The notes below the pieces were generated by a model. The model had not been told where the DNA came from and did no database searches. It was given only the letters and a program-made list of their open reading frames with translations. From positions 161,083 to 225,082 of the forward strand of contig NZ_NXGX01000007.1 of the NCBI RefSeq assembly GCF_002844275.1: a stretch of 64,000 nucleotides of DNA, written 5' to 3'. Shown piece by piece: positions 1 to 8,720 of the stretch. A program made the translations under genes and the position numbers. Numbering within the stretch: the stretch's first letter is position 1; each line of letters starts with the position of its first letter. Origin of the DNA: Thalassospira lohafexi (GTDB lineage: Bacteria > Pseudomonadota > Alphaproteobacteria > Rhodospirillales > Thalassospiraceae).

Positions 1-197
1 TCGGCCTCGGACGGATTGGGGGCGTGATCCTTTATTGCATTCCACGCGACTTCCATATCATCCCATGCCTGAACCACTTCGCTGGGCAGCGGTTCAATAC
101 CAGTTTCCGAGTTCTTGCAATGTGCAGCCAGACCAAACTCCCAGTCCTTGAAAGTCTGTTGCAGTTTTGCGTGCTCCGGGATCGGGCGCGGCGTCAT
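1..197 (-). CDS. Hypothetical protein, N-terminal part only
   Basis: The reading frame runs off the left edge of the window, so only about 65 N-terminal residues are visible. It begins at ATG 197 with a very good ribosome-binding site (AAAGGAGGC) a few bases upstream. The visible part starts MTPRPIPEHAKLQQ, is polar, Glu/Trp-rich, and has no signal peptide or membrane segment. I do not recognise the family. The 5' side contains an inverted repeat (216-255) that could be an operator for it or a terminator for the HTH gene that ends at 332. Confidence 0.6.
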   Translation of the reverse strand, partial: MTPRPIPEHAKLQQTFKDWEFGLAAHCKNSETGIEPLPSEVVQAWDDMEVAWNAIKDHAPNPSEA

Positions 198-215
198 GGA
201 TGCCTCCTTTGAAAA

Positions 216-255
216 TGGCTGTCACCTATGAGATAGAAGTCAATGATGACAGCCA
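216..255. promoter_or_regulatory. Inverted repeat between two minus-strand genes
   Basis: TGGCTGTCA (216-224) is perfectly repeated as TGACAGCCA (247-255). It lies between the stop of the HTH gene (332) and the start of the truncated gene (197). There is no U-tract, so it is as likely an operator as a terminator. Confidence 0.4.
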
Positions 256-331
256 ATGTCGGATCAAAGGCAATTTCATGGCATGAGGGATGCCACACTC
301 GTCTTCAGTGCTTGAAGGAGCTTGGCGTTTA

Positions 332-538
332 TCAGGGTTTCTCAAATTCAAGAAGATCACCGGGCTGGCAGTCAAGTTCCTTGCAGATGGCGGCCAGCGT
401 TTCAAACCGCACACCGCGCACTTTCCCCGATTTCAAAAGCGACAGGTTCTGTTCGCTAATGCCGATTTTTGCCGCAAGGTCCTTGGACTTCATTTTGCGT
501 GTTGCCAGCATCACATCCAGCCGGACAATGATGGTCAT
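332..538 (-). CDS. XRE/Cro-type HTH regulator (YozG-like)
   Basis: A 68-aa protein that is almost entirely one helix-turn-helix domain. The stretch KDLAAKIGISEQNLSLLKSG is the HTH core and is followed by ETLAAICKELDCQPGDLLE, typical of the short Cro/C1 regulators. Its ATG shares one base with the TGA of the upstream DUF2975 gene (TGATG), so the two are translationally coupled. Small XRE proteins coupled to DUF2975 membrane proteins are a recurrent pair, and the regulator usually controls the pair itself. The target here is inferred, not shown. Confidence 0.85.
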   Translation of the reverse strand: MTIIVRLDVMLATRKMKSKDLAAKIGISEQNLSLLKSGKVRGVRFETLAAICKELDCQPGDLLEFEKP

Positions 539-1092
539 CAGACAAAACTCCGGTTTTCAGTATCAATGCGAACCGCTTCGCCCAGGACCCAGGCAATGAC
601 GATGATCAGCCCGCCAAGGAAAAGTGTGCTGGCCTCGGCATTGCTAAGCCCGATGGATAAAACGCGCTCGCCTTCCGGGCGGTGGAAGGTGGCAAGAACC
701 GATGTTAGTGCCCCGGTCATGGGTTTGATCAGGGTTTGCGCCAAAAGCGCGATGCCAAACGCCTTTAGGTGCAGGATCGGTTCAGGATTGAAGATGACGT
801 CGCAGGCAAAGGCGACAAACATTTTGCGCAGGCGATAGAGCCCATAGGCCATCACCAGCGACGGGATCATCATCACTACCATCGTGACATATTTCTGCCA
901 ACCCGACAGGGCGTGAAGTTCGGCAAGGCTAACCGTCATCTGACTGGTGCTGACCTCGGCCCAGCCCGGCGCGTACCAGATAAGTGGAACGACGCAAACC
1001 TGAAAAAGAATTGCTACAGCACAGGTCCAGTGCAGGAGTGTGCTGACCATGCGGACACGTTTAAACGTGTTAGATGTTGACGGGGTTGGCAT
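538..1092 (-). CDS. DUF2975 family integral membrane protein
   Basis: This 184-aa protein has four hydrophobic segments, near residues 17-35, 68-88, 115-130 and 155-172, which is the DUF2975 layout. The function of the family is unknown. The start at 1092 is supported by AGGAG about seven bases upstream. The stop overlaps the start of the HTH gene, so this is a two-gene operon. The AT-rich segment 1093-1160 upstream should carry the promoter. Confidence 0.8.
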   Translation of the reverse strand: MPTPSTSNTFKRVRMVSTLLHWTCAVAILFQVCVVPLIWYAPGWAEVSTSQMTVSLAELHALSGWQKYVTMVVMMIPSLVMAYGLYRLRKMFVAFACDVIFNPEPILHLKAFGIALLAQTLIKPMTGALTSVLATFHRPEGERVLSIGLSNAEASTLFLGGLIIVIAWVLGEAVRIDTENRSFV

Positions 1093-1338
1093 ATGTGGGA
1101 CTCCTGATAGGATGATTTCGAAATATCACGATTTAATTAATGTAAAACATGAATAAATTATCGAAAAGAGTCAATCAGGATTCTTGGGAGACCAATTTAT
1201 AGATGCCAAGAAATACTCGTTGAATGGCGTGCTGCCGTGGAAAACAGGTATTTCAAATCGGCTATTCTTGGGCCGCAATTTTTTGTCTTGCTGTATCGTT
1301 CCCCTTGCCACCTGGGGATGGACGTGGAAAATAGGGGT

Positions 1339-1797
1339 ATGTCAGAAAGCAAAGCCGCACCCCGTAAATCCGATGCTGCACCTACGTCTGCGACCACAAA
1401 AGATGGCGCGGATGTAAATTGTGATGAATGCGATACCGCTGCCCGTCTTGGCCTGAGTACCGAGCAGGGGGCCGCTGTCACGCGCGATGCGTCGCGGGCC
1501 ATGGGAACGGATTTATCCTTGCCGCATATTGAAGCGGCGGCGAAAATCTTTTCGTTGTTAGGTGATGCCGGGCGTTTGCAGCTTGTTCTGCGCTGCATTG
1601 AAAAGCCCCAGACCGTTGGCGAACTGGCCGACGCAACCAATATGTCGCAATCGCTGTGCAGCCATCATTTGCGCCATTTGCGTGATCAACGGGTTCTCGC
1701 ATCCGAGCGCCGTGGTCGGCATATTTTCTATCAGATCGATGATGAGCATATCTCGCGCGTGGTGCGCGATGTTTTTGCGCACGTGACCCACGACTGA
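1339..1797 (+). CDS. ArsR/SmtB-family metal-responsive repressor
   Basis: This 152-aa winged-helix protein has a central ArsR fold: AAKIFSLLGDAGRLQLVLRC, then the recognition region MSQSLCSHHLRHLRDQRVL and a beta-wing RRGRHIFYQI. The N-terminal extension carries VNCDECD, a cysteine pair that could bind a soft metal, as in CadC-type sensors. The frame is open back to 1237, but I chose ATG 1339 because GGGG precedes it and the upstream residues look non-coding. It precedes the P-type ATPase gene, and the intergenic region holds a CadC-like operator, so it probably represses that exporter until Zn/Cd/Pb binds. Confidence 0.85.
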   Translation: MSESKAAPRKSDAAPTSATTKDGADVNCDECDTAARLGLSTEQGAAVTRDASRAMGTDLSLPHIEAAAKIFSLLGDAGRLQLVLRCIEKPQTVGELADATNMSQSLCSHHLRHLRDQRVLASERRGRHIFYQIDDEHISRVVRDVFAHVTHD

Positions 1798-1885
1798 TCT
1801 GCGACACAGACTTCTGGTTTGATCTTAGGATTGTTTTGCCTGTCACCCTTTCGGTGGGTGGCACTGTTTGGCGTGTCAGATCAGA

Positions 1886-1909
1886 ACATTCAAATTTCTG
1901 TTTGAATGT
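1886..1909. promoter_or_regulatory. CadC/SmtB-like operator
   Basis: ACATTCAAA (1886-1894) and TTTGAATGT (1901-1909) form a perfect 9-bp inverted repeat with a 6-base spacer. The TCAAA-N6-TTTGA core resembles operators bound by CadC/SmtB-type repressors. It sits just before the -35 box of the ATPase gene. Confidence 0.65.
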
Positions 1910-1911
1910 CC

Positions 1912-1940
1912 TTGACAGATCAATATATGAATCATATTTT
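1912..1940 (+). promoter_or_regulatory. Promoter of the P-type ATPase gene with internal palindrome
   Basis: TTGACA (1912-1917) and TATTTT (1935-1940) are separated by exactly 17 bases. The spacer contains the perfect palindrome ATATGAATCATAT (1925-1937), a likely second repressor site. The ATPase start at 1985 has GAGGT as its ribosome-binding site. Confidence 0.65.
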
Positions 1941-1984
1941 GAATATAACATATGAATGAAAGTTTGATCTTTGTGAGGTAACAA

Positions 1985-4390
1985 ATGTCTTTCATCGCGA
2001 AATGGGAAGATGTTCCGGCGATTGGAAATTGCGCACAGTGCCAAACGGCACTTGTTGATGCCTTGCGTACGGCCTTGCCCAATCAACAATTTGAAAGCGA
2101 TGGGCAGGGCGTAAAGTCACAGAATCCCCTTGATGCCGATGAGTCGGTCGTTGCCAACGATGTTCTCAGCACACATACCAAGCATGTATCGCATTATCAC
2201 TGGCAGGTATCGGGCATGGATTGCGGGTCCTGTGTGTCAAAGATCGAAACTGCCTTGGGTAAAACCGCCGGTGTTACCTGCGTTGATGTTTCGATGATGC
2301 GCGAAACCGTCACACTTGGTCTTGACGACGGGGAGCCTGAAACGCGTAACACGGTGACCCAAACCTTGAATAAGCTTGGCTACCCGGCACAGGAAAAATC
2401 GACCAAGGGCGATAAGGCTTCGGCGGCCAAAAGCTGCTGCACGGCGAAAGAAAACACGGATGCCCCGACAAATGTGGATGCGTATGGTGATGCAACAGGT
2501 CAAAGCCTGCTGCGCCGTTTGGCACCTTGGTCCTCGGAAAATGACGAAATTGCCTTTGCGGTGCTTTGTCTTGTGATCGGTGGGCTTATTGGTGCCGTGA
2601 TCCCGGCAACCGCACCCTATGCCATATCGGTGGCCTCTGTGCTTGCGGCTGTGCCGGTGATGAAAAAGGCCTTCCGTCTGGCGCAAAGCGGTGCGGTTTT
2701 CTCGATCGAGCTTTTGATGTCAGTCGCGGTCCTTGGTGCGGTTGCCATTGGCGAAAGTCTTGAGGCCGGAATGGTGGTCGTGCTGTTTGCCATTGGTGAA
2801 CGGCTTGAAGGTGTTGCTGCCGGGCAGGCGCGCAAGGGCGTGAAATCCCTGATGAAGCTGACACCCGAACAGGCGCGCCGTGTGGTTCAAGGTGGCTTTG
2901 AAGACATCACACCGGGCGACCTTGCCCTTGAGGATATTGTCGAAGTCCGTCCGGGCGAACGTGTCCCGGCTGATGGTGTTGTTGATAACGGTGTGGCCGA
3001 GATTGATAACAGCCACCTGACGGGCGAGTCAGTCCCGGTCTATAGCGAAGTTGGCGCGGAAGTCTTTGCCGGGGCGATTGTCACTGACCGTCCGGTGCAA
3101 ATTCGTGTCACCCGTGCCGCGGGCCAGACGATGCTGGACCGGGTGATTGAACTGGTCGAACAAAGCGAAAAGCACAAGGCACCTGTTGAACGCTTCGTTG
3201 CCAAATTCGCCCGCATTTATACCCCGATCATTATGGCGCTGGCGGCATTGACCGTGATCATCCCGCCGGTTCTGTTTGGGCAAGCGTGGGAAGAATGGAT
3301 TTATCGCGGGTTGGCGTTGCTTTTGATCGGGTGCCCCTGTGCGCTGGTGATTTCAACCCCGGCTGCGGTGACTTCCGCACTGGCGCGTGCCACCAAAATT
3401 GGTTTGCTGGTTAAGGGGGGTGCTGCGCTTGAGCTGATTGGGGCCGTGCGCACCATGGCATTTGATAAAACCGGCACCTTGACCGAAGGCAAACCAAAAC
3501 TGGCCGCGATCAAGACCGCCGACGGATACGGCGAAAACGGCGTTCTGACAATTGCAGCCGCCCTTGAAACGGTCACATCCCACCCACTGGCCCGTGCTGT
3601 GGTTGCCGCCGCCAAAAGCCGTAATCTTGATCTGCCGGTGATTGAAGACGCCCGCACCATCGCGGGTGCAGGGGTCGAAGGCCGGATTGATGGTGTGCTG
3701 TATCGGGTTGGTGCGGCCAAACGTTTGGATGTCACCCCGGATGGGGAAACCGCCAAATGGCTGTCGGATCAAGAAGAAGACGGCAGTACCGCCGTCATTG
3801 TTCTAAAAGAAAATCAGATTATTGGCGCATTGGCGCTGCGTGATACGGCGCGCAGCGACGCCAAATCCGCCTTGGCCGAACTTAACAGTCTTAACATTAC
3901 CCCGGTGATGTTAACCGGGGATGCCACCCGCGTTGCCAAACGCATGGCCGCAGATCTTGGCATCGACTACCGTGCGGAGTTGCTGCCAGAGGATAAGCTG
4001 AATGTTCTGGCCGACTTGCGTGATGACCCGAAACGATCCGGTCCGGTGGCGATGGTGGGCGACGGTATCAATGATGCCCCGGCCCTGAAATCGGCCGATG
4101 TCGGGATTGCGATCGGTGGCGGGGCGGACATCGCGCTTGAAGCCGCCGATGCGGTGGCGGTGCGTGATCGTCTTGGCGATGTGGTTAATCTGGTGAAACT
4201 GTCACGTGCCGCACGGCGTGTCATTCGTGAAAACATCACGATTGCCTTGGGTCTTAAAGCAGTCTTCTTGGTGACATCCATTACCGGCCTGACGGGCCTG
4301 TGGCTGGCGGTTCTGGCCGATACGGGGGCGACTGTGCTGGTGACGATCAATAGCCTTCGGCTGTTGATGGCGCTGCGTGGGTCTAAATAA
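1985..4390 (+). CDS. Zn/Cd/Pb-exporting P1B-type ATPase (ZntA-like)
   Basis: An 801-aa inner-membrane efflux pump. There is an N-terminal Cys pair NCAQC (16-20) and one HMA metal-binding domain with MDCGSC (78-83). Membrane helices follow, then the metal-selective CPC motif in GCPCAL (about 449-454). The phosphorylation site is DKTGT (Asp about 494), with the HP dipeptide about 533 and GDGINDAP about 692. The HMA GMDCGSC and CPC motifs put it in the Zn2+/Cd2+/Pb2+ or Cu+ group. The linked ArsR-type regulator and CadC-like operator favour Zn/Cd/Pb. Length and motif order are normal and nothing is broken. Confidence 0.92.
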   Translation: MSFIAKWEDVPAIGNCAQCQTALVDALRTALPNQQFESDGQGVKSQNPLDADESVVANDVLSTHTKHVSHYHWQVSGMDCGSCVSKIETALGKTAGVTCVDVSMMRETVTLGLDDGEPETRNTVTQTLNKLGYPAQEKSTKGDKASAAKSCCTAKENTDAPTNVDAYGDATGQSLLRRLAPWSSENDEIAFAVLCLVIGGLIGAVIPATAPYAISVASVLAAVPVMKKAFRLAQSGAVFSIELLMSVAVLGAVAIGESLEAGMVVVLFAIGERLEGVAAGQARKGVKSLMKLTPEQARRVVQGGFEDITPGDLALEDIVEVRPGERVPADGVVDNGVAEIDNSHLTGESVPVYSEVGAEVFAGAIVTDRPVQIRVTRAAGQTMLDRVIELVEQSEKHKAPVERFVAKFARIYTPIIMALAALTVIIPPVLFGQAWEEWIYRGLALLLIGCPCALVISTPAAVTSALARATKIGLLVKGGAALELIGAVRTMAFDKTGTLTEGKPKLAAIKTADGYGENGVLTIAAALETVTSHPLARAVVAAAKSRNLDLPVIEDARTIAGAGVEGRIDGVLYRVGAAKRLDVTPDGETAKWLSDQEEDGSTAVIVLKENQIIGALALRDTARSDAKSALAELNSLNITPVMLTGDATRVAKRMAADLGIDYRAELLPEDKLNVLADLRDDPKRSGPVAMVGDGINDAPALKSADVGIAIGGGADIALEAADAVAVRDRLGDVVNLVKLSRAARRVIRENITIALGLKAVFLVTSITGLTGLWLAVLADTGATVLVTINSLRLLMALRGSK

Positions 4391-4413
4391 TCAGGAAGTT
4401 TTGTTCTGTCCCT

Positions 4414-4577
4414 AAAAGGAGAAAGCGGCGGTTATCGTTTCCCGCATCGATAACCACCGCTTACCACCTTGAGAGGCCTACGGGGAGAGAGGACCCGTAG
4501 GTGAGAGACAAGCCATTTTGGGGACAAAATGCGAATGGGTTGCATTCGCGGGCTGTGTCGAGACCTGTTATATGGCA
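4414..4577 (-). ncRNA. Candidate Fur-controlled small RNA
   Basis: No protein is encoded here, but read on the minus strand from about 4577 there are four consecutive stems. They are GCGAATG/CATTCGC (4531-4549, loop CAACC), CATTTTG/CAAAATG (4514-4531, loop TCCC), CCTACGGG/CCCGTAGG (4477-4501, loop TCCTCTCTC) and a 13-bp stem (4425-4460, one mismatch) followed by TTTCTCCTTTT. The last looks like a Rho-independent terminator. A promoter with a Fur-like box lies just upstream (4584-4612). C/U-rich loops able to pair with Shine-Dalgarno sequences are typical of iron-sparing sRNAs such as PrrF or IsaR1. Homology is not claimed. On the plus strand the stems lack a U-tract. Confidence 0.55.
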
Positions 4578-4583
4578 GGAAAA

Positions 4584-4612
4584 ATTATGACGCAAGTGAA
4601 AATCGTTATCAA
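4584..4612 (-). promoter_or_regulatory. Promoter with Fur-like box for the candidate sRNA
   Basis: On the minus strand TTGATA (4612-4607) and CATAAT (4589-4584) are separated by 17 bases. The overlapping element GATAACGATTTTCACTTG (4610-4593) matches 16 of 18 bases of GATAATGATTTTCAATTG at 10134-10151, in front of the imelysin operon. Both resemble half or more of the Fur consensus GATAATGAT-ATCATTATC. Confidence 0.55.
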
Positions 4613-4672
4613 TTGCATAAAAGTTTTAGTTGAGTATTCGATGATGTAAATATCCCGACAAAAGCAGTCGGT

Positions 4673-4728
4673 AAACATAAGGTTTTCCGGGCCGTGCAGC
4701 CTGAAAAACGATGGAAAACCTTATGTTT
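4673..4728 (-). terminator. Long perfect hairpin after the iron cluster
   Basis: AAACATAAGGTTTTCC (4673-4688) is repeated inverted as GGAAAACCTTATGTTT (4713-4728), a perfect 16-bp stem with a 24-base loop. It lies 45 bases beyond the stop of the DUF1513 gene and is the likely end of that operon. There is no clean U-tract on either side, so a different role (processing or protein binding) is possible. Confidence 0.5.
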
Positions 4729-4773
4729 TGTGCGGCTTTTTATGATGTTATCTTATGCCGAGATATGGCGACA

Positions 4774-5910
4774 TCAAATCGCGATACGCTGCAAATGATT
4801 GTCCCAGCGCAGGCTTTTATGCGAATCGTCAGGTAGTTCAACCCGTTTGCGGCGAATCGCATCCATCCGCCAACCATTGCCAAGGCCACTGGTGTTGACG
4901 AACTCGCCCGCACGGTCGGTCGCCGACAGGCCACAGCCATCTGGCGCGGCAATATGGGTCAGGAAGTCAGATGTTTTTGCATCCCAGAACGTTACAATCC
5001 CACCGCGCGGGCAGGAAATGCCAAACACCTGACCGGATGCATCAAACCGGACCGACCCGCAATATTGGCGCATGCGGACCTGAACCGTATCGGGGGCTTC
5101 CATCGCCCGGATTTCCTTACCCGGATTATAGGTGCCGACAAGTGGAACCTCGTCGGTTAACCCACCATGATACTGGAAGCCAACTGCAATCGTGCCGTTC
5201 GTTGCGACATCAATGTGACGAATGGAAAGCTGGTGCCAATCCTGTTTTAGCGACGCCTGATGGACAAGCTCACCGGTTTTGCGATCAATCACCGACAGGT
5301 TCGGTTCCATGGTGGCAATGTTAAGTGGCGTGCGCCCATCTTGATCGGGATGGGTGTGTAACCCGCCATTGGCAACCGCAATCTGATCACCACCGGGCAT
5401 CAGATGCAGTTCATGCGGTCCCATGCCATAGCTGTCAAATTCCGCAACCCGGCGATAGCCGTCATTGGCATCCCAGACAGAAATCACACCCCGCTGATGC
5501 GCAAAATCGTTTTCACTGACATACAGAAACCGGCCGTCGTTGGAATAGATTGAATGCCCATAAAACCGTCGGTCTTCCGGGCAATGCAGTTTGGCCCGCA
5601 CATCCCCGGTATGACGGTCAAGGATCAGCGCATAAAGCCCCGGGCGGCGCTCAACTGCGGCCACATCAACATGGTTGGGGCGCAGGCCAAGGTCATGACC
5701 ACGGCCGGGGAGGGGCTGTTCAAACAGGATTTTGCCCGCAGCATTAAACGCGCTGACATAATAGTCATCATGATCACCGGCACTGGCCGAAATATACGTC
5801 GCCCGGTCTTGTACTGCGGGTGTCGCTGCACGCGCCAGATCAAGCGGCAACAGGGTAAAGGCCCCGCCAACCCCCATGAGCTTTAAGAACTCGCGCCGTT
5901 GATGTCTCAT
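4774..5910 (-). CDS. DUF1513 periplasmic protein, Tat signal (iron cluster)
   Basis: A 378-aa protein beginning with a twin-arginine signal (RREFLKLMG, then a hydrophobic stretch ending near ARA, residues 5-28), so it is exported folded. The rest has beta-propeller-like repeats, for example GRFLYVSENDF and GRVISVWDAN-type strands, as in DUF1513. Members of this family are found at the end of imelysin/di-haem oxidase clusters linked to iron uptake. Their biochemical role is unknown. It is the last gene of the minus-strand cluster, 59 bases after the second imelysin gene. Confidence 0.85.
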   Translation of the reverse strand: MRHQRREFLKLMGVGGAFTLLPLDLARAATPAVQDRATYISASAGDHDDYYVSAFNAAGKILFEQPLPGRGHDLGLRPNHVDVAAVERRPGLYALILDRHTGDVRAKLHCPEDRRFYGHSIYSNDGRFLYVSENDFAHQRGVISVWDANDGYRRVAEFDSYGMGPHELHLMPGGDQIAVANGGLHTHPDQDGRTPLNIATMEPNLSVIDRKTGELVHQASLKQDWHQLSIRHIDVATNGTIAVGFQYHGGLTDEVPLVGTYNPGKEIRAMEAPDTVQVRMRQYCGSVRFDASGQVFGISCPRGGIVTFWDAKTSDFLTHIAAPDGCGLSATDRAGEFVNTSGLGNGWRMDAIRRKRVELPDDSHKSLRWDNHLQRIAI

Positions 5911-5969
5911 GTCAGTGTCTCCAATCCAAGAATGCCCTGTTCGCCAGATGTATTAAATCCAACGGGGCG

Positions 5970-7100
5970 TCAATCACCATCAAGGGCGTTAAATCCGCCG
6001 CCAAGATTGGTGTTGCCGCCAACATCGTTTTCAACAAGGGTTGTCAGAAAATCGATCTGGCCCTGAAGGTCGACCAGTTTCTGATAGCCATCTGGCTGAT
6101 CAAGAAGTTCTGCAAGTGATGGCGGCAGGTCGGCAAGCGTGTCTTGCACGGTTTGCCAGTTCAGGCGAAACGACCGGTCCAGCAGGCTGCTGTCAATCAG
6201 GGCGGCCAACCCTTTACCTTCTTCGCCTGCATCTCCCCACTTTCCGTCATAAATCGCAAGAAGCCCGATCAGGTTATGGTGAATGTTGCGAAGCGACCGC
6301 TTGGATGTTTCGCTCTCACCCCGGCTGGCTTTGGCGTCTTTTTCACCGTCTCCCAACGGACGGCCAAGTTTCTGGGTCGATATGATCAAAAGCCCTTCGT
6401 GCAGGGCACGATAAAGGTCGGTGGCAGCAAATTTTGCTGTCGGGTAGTCCATGCTATCTGGCCCGGCATTACGCATGGCCTCGGCAAAGCCCGGCCATTC
6501 GTCGCGCAACTCATCGGTGATGGTGACAAGATTGGTGGCAATCGCCGATCCGTATTGGCACAGGAAAATGCCGTCTTCGCTGGCGGAGGTCAATGCGTTG
6601 CTATGCGCGTCATCAAACAGAACTTCTTCAAGGGCCGGGAACCCCTGTAACGCAGCACTGGCTTCGGAAAGTTTGACCGGATCGGTAAAGGCGGCGGGCT
6701 TGTTAAACATCAATTTGCGGAACTGGCGTGTGGCTGTTCCATGTTTGTCGGGCCAATATTCAATGTGCTGGTCCCGACCATTGGCCACCAGTGGCCCCAT
6801 GCGCCATGGCTGAATTTCCTGCCAGATGTCCATGGCAGTGTGAAAATCACCACGGGCATCGGCAAGACCATCTTCATCGGGATCAGAACAGAAATCCTCA
6901 AGCGTGTCGGCCAAATCCGATGTTGCCCCGTGCAAGGCATCAAGTTTGGGCGGCATCACCGTCGTCAGCAAATGTTCAAGGATCAGTTGATAGTTTTCAT
7001 CGGGAATATCGGCATGCGCCTTTGGGGCCGCAATACTGATGAACAATGCGGCGGCTGTCGTCAGCAAACATGTGGTGCGCCAACAGAATTGTAAGGACAT
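5970..7100 (-). CDS. Imelysin-family lipoprotein-like periplasmic protein
   Basis: A 376-aa protein with a signal peptide (residues 1-30, cleavage near AHA). The imelysin fold is suggested by the alpha-helical, Trp-rich body, including WQEIQPWRMGPL and the degenerate iron-site segment GFPALEEVLFD (the longer paralogue has GYHAIEFLLWG). Imelysin-like proteins (IrpA, EfeO-related) are periplasmic or outer-membrane iron-uptake components. It is sandwiched between the di-haem oxidase and DUF1513 genes in one transcription unit. The less conserved motif suggests a role different from the first imelysin in the operon. Confidence 0.82.
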   Translation of the reverse strand: MSLQFCWRTTCLLTTAAALFISIAAPKAHADIPDENYQLILEHLLTTVMPPKLDALHGATSDLADTLEDFCSDPDEDGLADARGDFHTAMDIWQEIQPWRMGPLVANGRDQHIEYWPDKHGTATRQFRKLMFNKPAAFTDPVKLSEASAALQGFPALEEVLFDDAHSNALTSASEDGIFLCQYGSAIATNLVTITDELRDEWPGFAEAMRNAGPDSMDYPTAKFAATDLYRALHEGLLIISTQKLGRPLGDGEKDAKASRGESETSKRSLRNIHHNLIGLLAIYDGKWGDAGEEGKGLAALIDSSLLDRSFRLNWQTVQDTLADLPPSLAELLDQPDGYQKLVDLQGQIDFLTTLVENDVGGNTNLGGGFNALDGD

Positions 7101-7156
7101 GTGTCTTTTTCCGAATATTCACGTGATTTCCATGGCTTATACAAACTTATACAGGC

Positions 7157-8620
7157 CTAGAGTGACTTAAGAAACGCCAGCAGTTTGCTGCGGTCAGATG
7201 GTGGCAATTTTGTGACCGTGTCACGGGCCGCAGTGGCCTCACCCCCGTGCCAGAGGATCGCTTCAAGAATGGTTGTTGCCCGTCCATCATGCAGGAACTG
7301 CGCACGATCATCAATTTCCTTTGCGCGACCAATCCCCCAAAGCGGTGGGGTGCGCCATTCACGGCCCGATGCTTGTGATTCTGGTCGATGGTCAGCCAAT
7401 CCATCCCCCATATCATGGAGCAATAGGTCACTATACGGCCAGATCACCTGCCCGGATTGTTCCGGTAAATCAGCGCGTTCGGGCAATTCATAGCGTGGCG
7501 TGTGGCACGCGGCACACCCAATGGCGTTAAAGATGTCTTTTCCGGCAATTACGTCCGCATCACCGGCATTTATCCGCACAGGCGGGGCAATGTTGCGCGC
7601 GTAATACAGCACAAGATCGGTGATCTGGCTGTGCGCTTCAAGGTTCTCAAATTCCGGGCTGTTGCCGTTTGGCGCATTGCGACAAAGTGTTTGTGCCTCG
7701 GTGCAATCGCCCGCCCCGTTGGGATAAAGCGGAGTGGAAAGCCCGATATCAAACTGAAACGCATTCTGGTTTTGTTGATCAAGGGTCGGCATGCCTGCCT
7801 TCCAGCCAAACCGCCCAATCGTCAGGTCGTCCTTGGCAAAGTCCCAGACGTAATTGACCCGACCTGAAATGCCATCCCCGTCGGCATCTTGCGGGTCGGC
7901 CTTGGCAAGCAGGGATTCATCTGCAATGGCTTCAAGCAGCCCCAACCCGATTATCGGCGGGGCAAGGCGCGCGGAGACCATGATATCGGGGTGCAGTGGG
8001 CCATAGGCCAAATCGGTCATGCCATAACTTGGCTTTCGCAACGTGACGGTCTCTCCACCCTCAAGGACAACCGGCACAGGTTCATAGGTAACCGTAACCC
8101 GTCCCTCGGCCGGGATGCCGGGAACGGAAAAGTCCTGAAACTGTCCGCCGTAAACCGGGTCGGGAATGGTGGCGACCTTGCCATTCAAATGGTCACGCAA
8201 CTGATCGGGTGTCTGTGGCGGGATCGAGAGGCGCAGCAACATCGATGTCGCCCCCGAACCGGGATCATTTTCATCAACCGGATGGCCCCGGCCATTGCGG
8301 ATATGGCATCCGTTACAGGCGCGCGAGTTAAACAGTGGGCCAAGACCGTCTGCTGCCTTGGTGCGGGTCGGTGCGGTCACCCAAAGCCTTTGAAAAAGGG
8401 CTTCGCCAAGCTTGAAATCAAGCCGCTTTTCAAAGGCCATATTGGCCGAGTAATGGGTAAAGGCATTGCGCCCATCGGGTTTGAGCCATGTGGTCGCACC
8501 ACCCGGAAAGGTATCCTCGCCGGTTTGCTGCGCCAATGCGTCACAGGGCATCGTGCTGGCTGCACCGCAGGCAAGACCAAGAAGTATTGCAAGGGCATGG
8601 TTTAAAACGGGACGTTTCAT
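7157..8620 (-). CDS. Di-haem oxidoreductase (DUF1111), iron-cluster type
   Basis: A 487-aa exported c-type cytochrome. A signal peptide covers about residues 1-30. Two haem-binding motifs are seen, CNGCH (102-106) and CAACH (369-373), as in the 'thiol oxidoreductase-like' DUF1111 family related to di-haem peroxidases. It lies between two imelysin genes, the usual position in this conserved cluster. An oxidase or reductase step on iron during uptake is plausible but unproven. A GTTC-N8-GTTC sequence at about 8630 in its leader looks like, but does not fit, a LexA box. Confidence 0.88.
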   Translation of the reverse strand: MKRPVLNHALAILLGLACGAASTMPCDALAQQTGEDTFPGGATTWLKPDGRNAFTHYSANMAFEKRLDFKLGEALFQRLWVTAPTRTKAADGLGPLFNSRACNGCHIRNGRGHPVDENDPGSGATSMLLRLSIPPQTPDQLRDHLNGKVATIPDPVYGGQFQDFSVPGIPAEGRVTVTYEPVPVVLEGGETVTLRKPSYGMTDLAYGPLHPDIMVSARLAPPIIGLGLLEAIADESLLAKADPQDADGDGISGRVNYVWDFAKDDLTIGRFGWKAGMPTLDQQNQNAFQFDIGLSTPLYPNGAGDCTEAQTLCRNAPNGNSPEFENLEAHSQITDLVLYYARNIAPPVRINAGDADVIAGKDIFNAIGCAACHTPRYELPERADLPEQSGQVIWPYSDLLLHDMGDGLADHRPESQASGREWRTPPLWGIGRAKEIDDRAQFLHDGRATTILEAILWHGGEATAARDTVTKLPPSDRSKLLAFLKSL

Positions 8621-8720
8621 ATATCTGTTCTAATTCTTGTTCTTATACAAAGCAAAGCGGCGGGAGAAACCATTCCCCCGCCGCTTGGTGCCGTAAAAGG
8701 CAGGTATCAGGACATCAGGC

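Noticed and set aside
8627..8642. A GTTC...GTTC sequence upstream of the di-haem oxidase gene, considered as a LexA box
   Set aside because: The spacing is 8 bases, not 7, and the gene belongs to an iron-regulated cluster.
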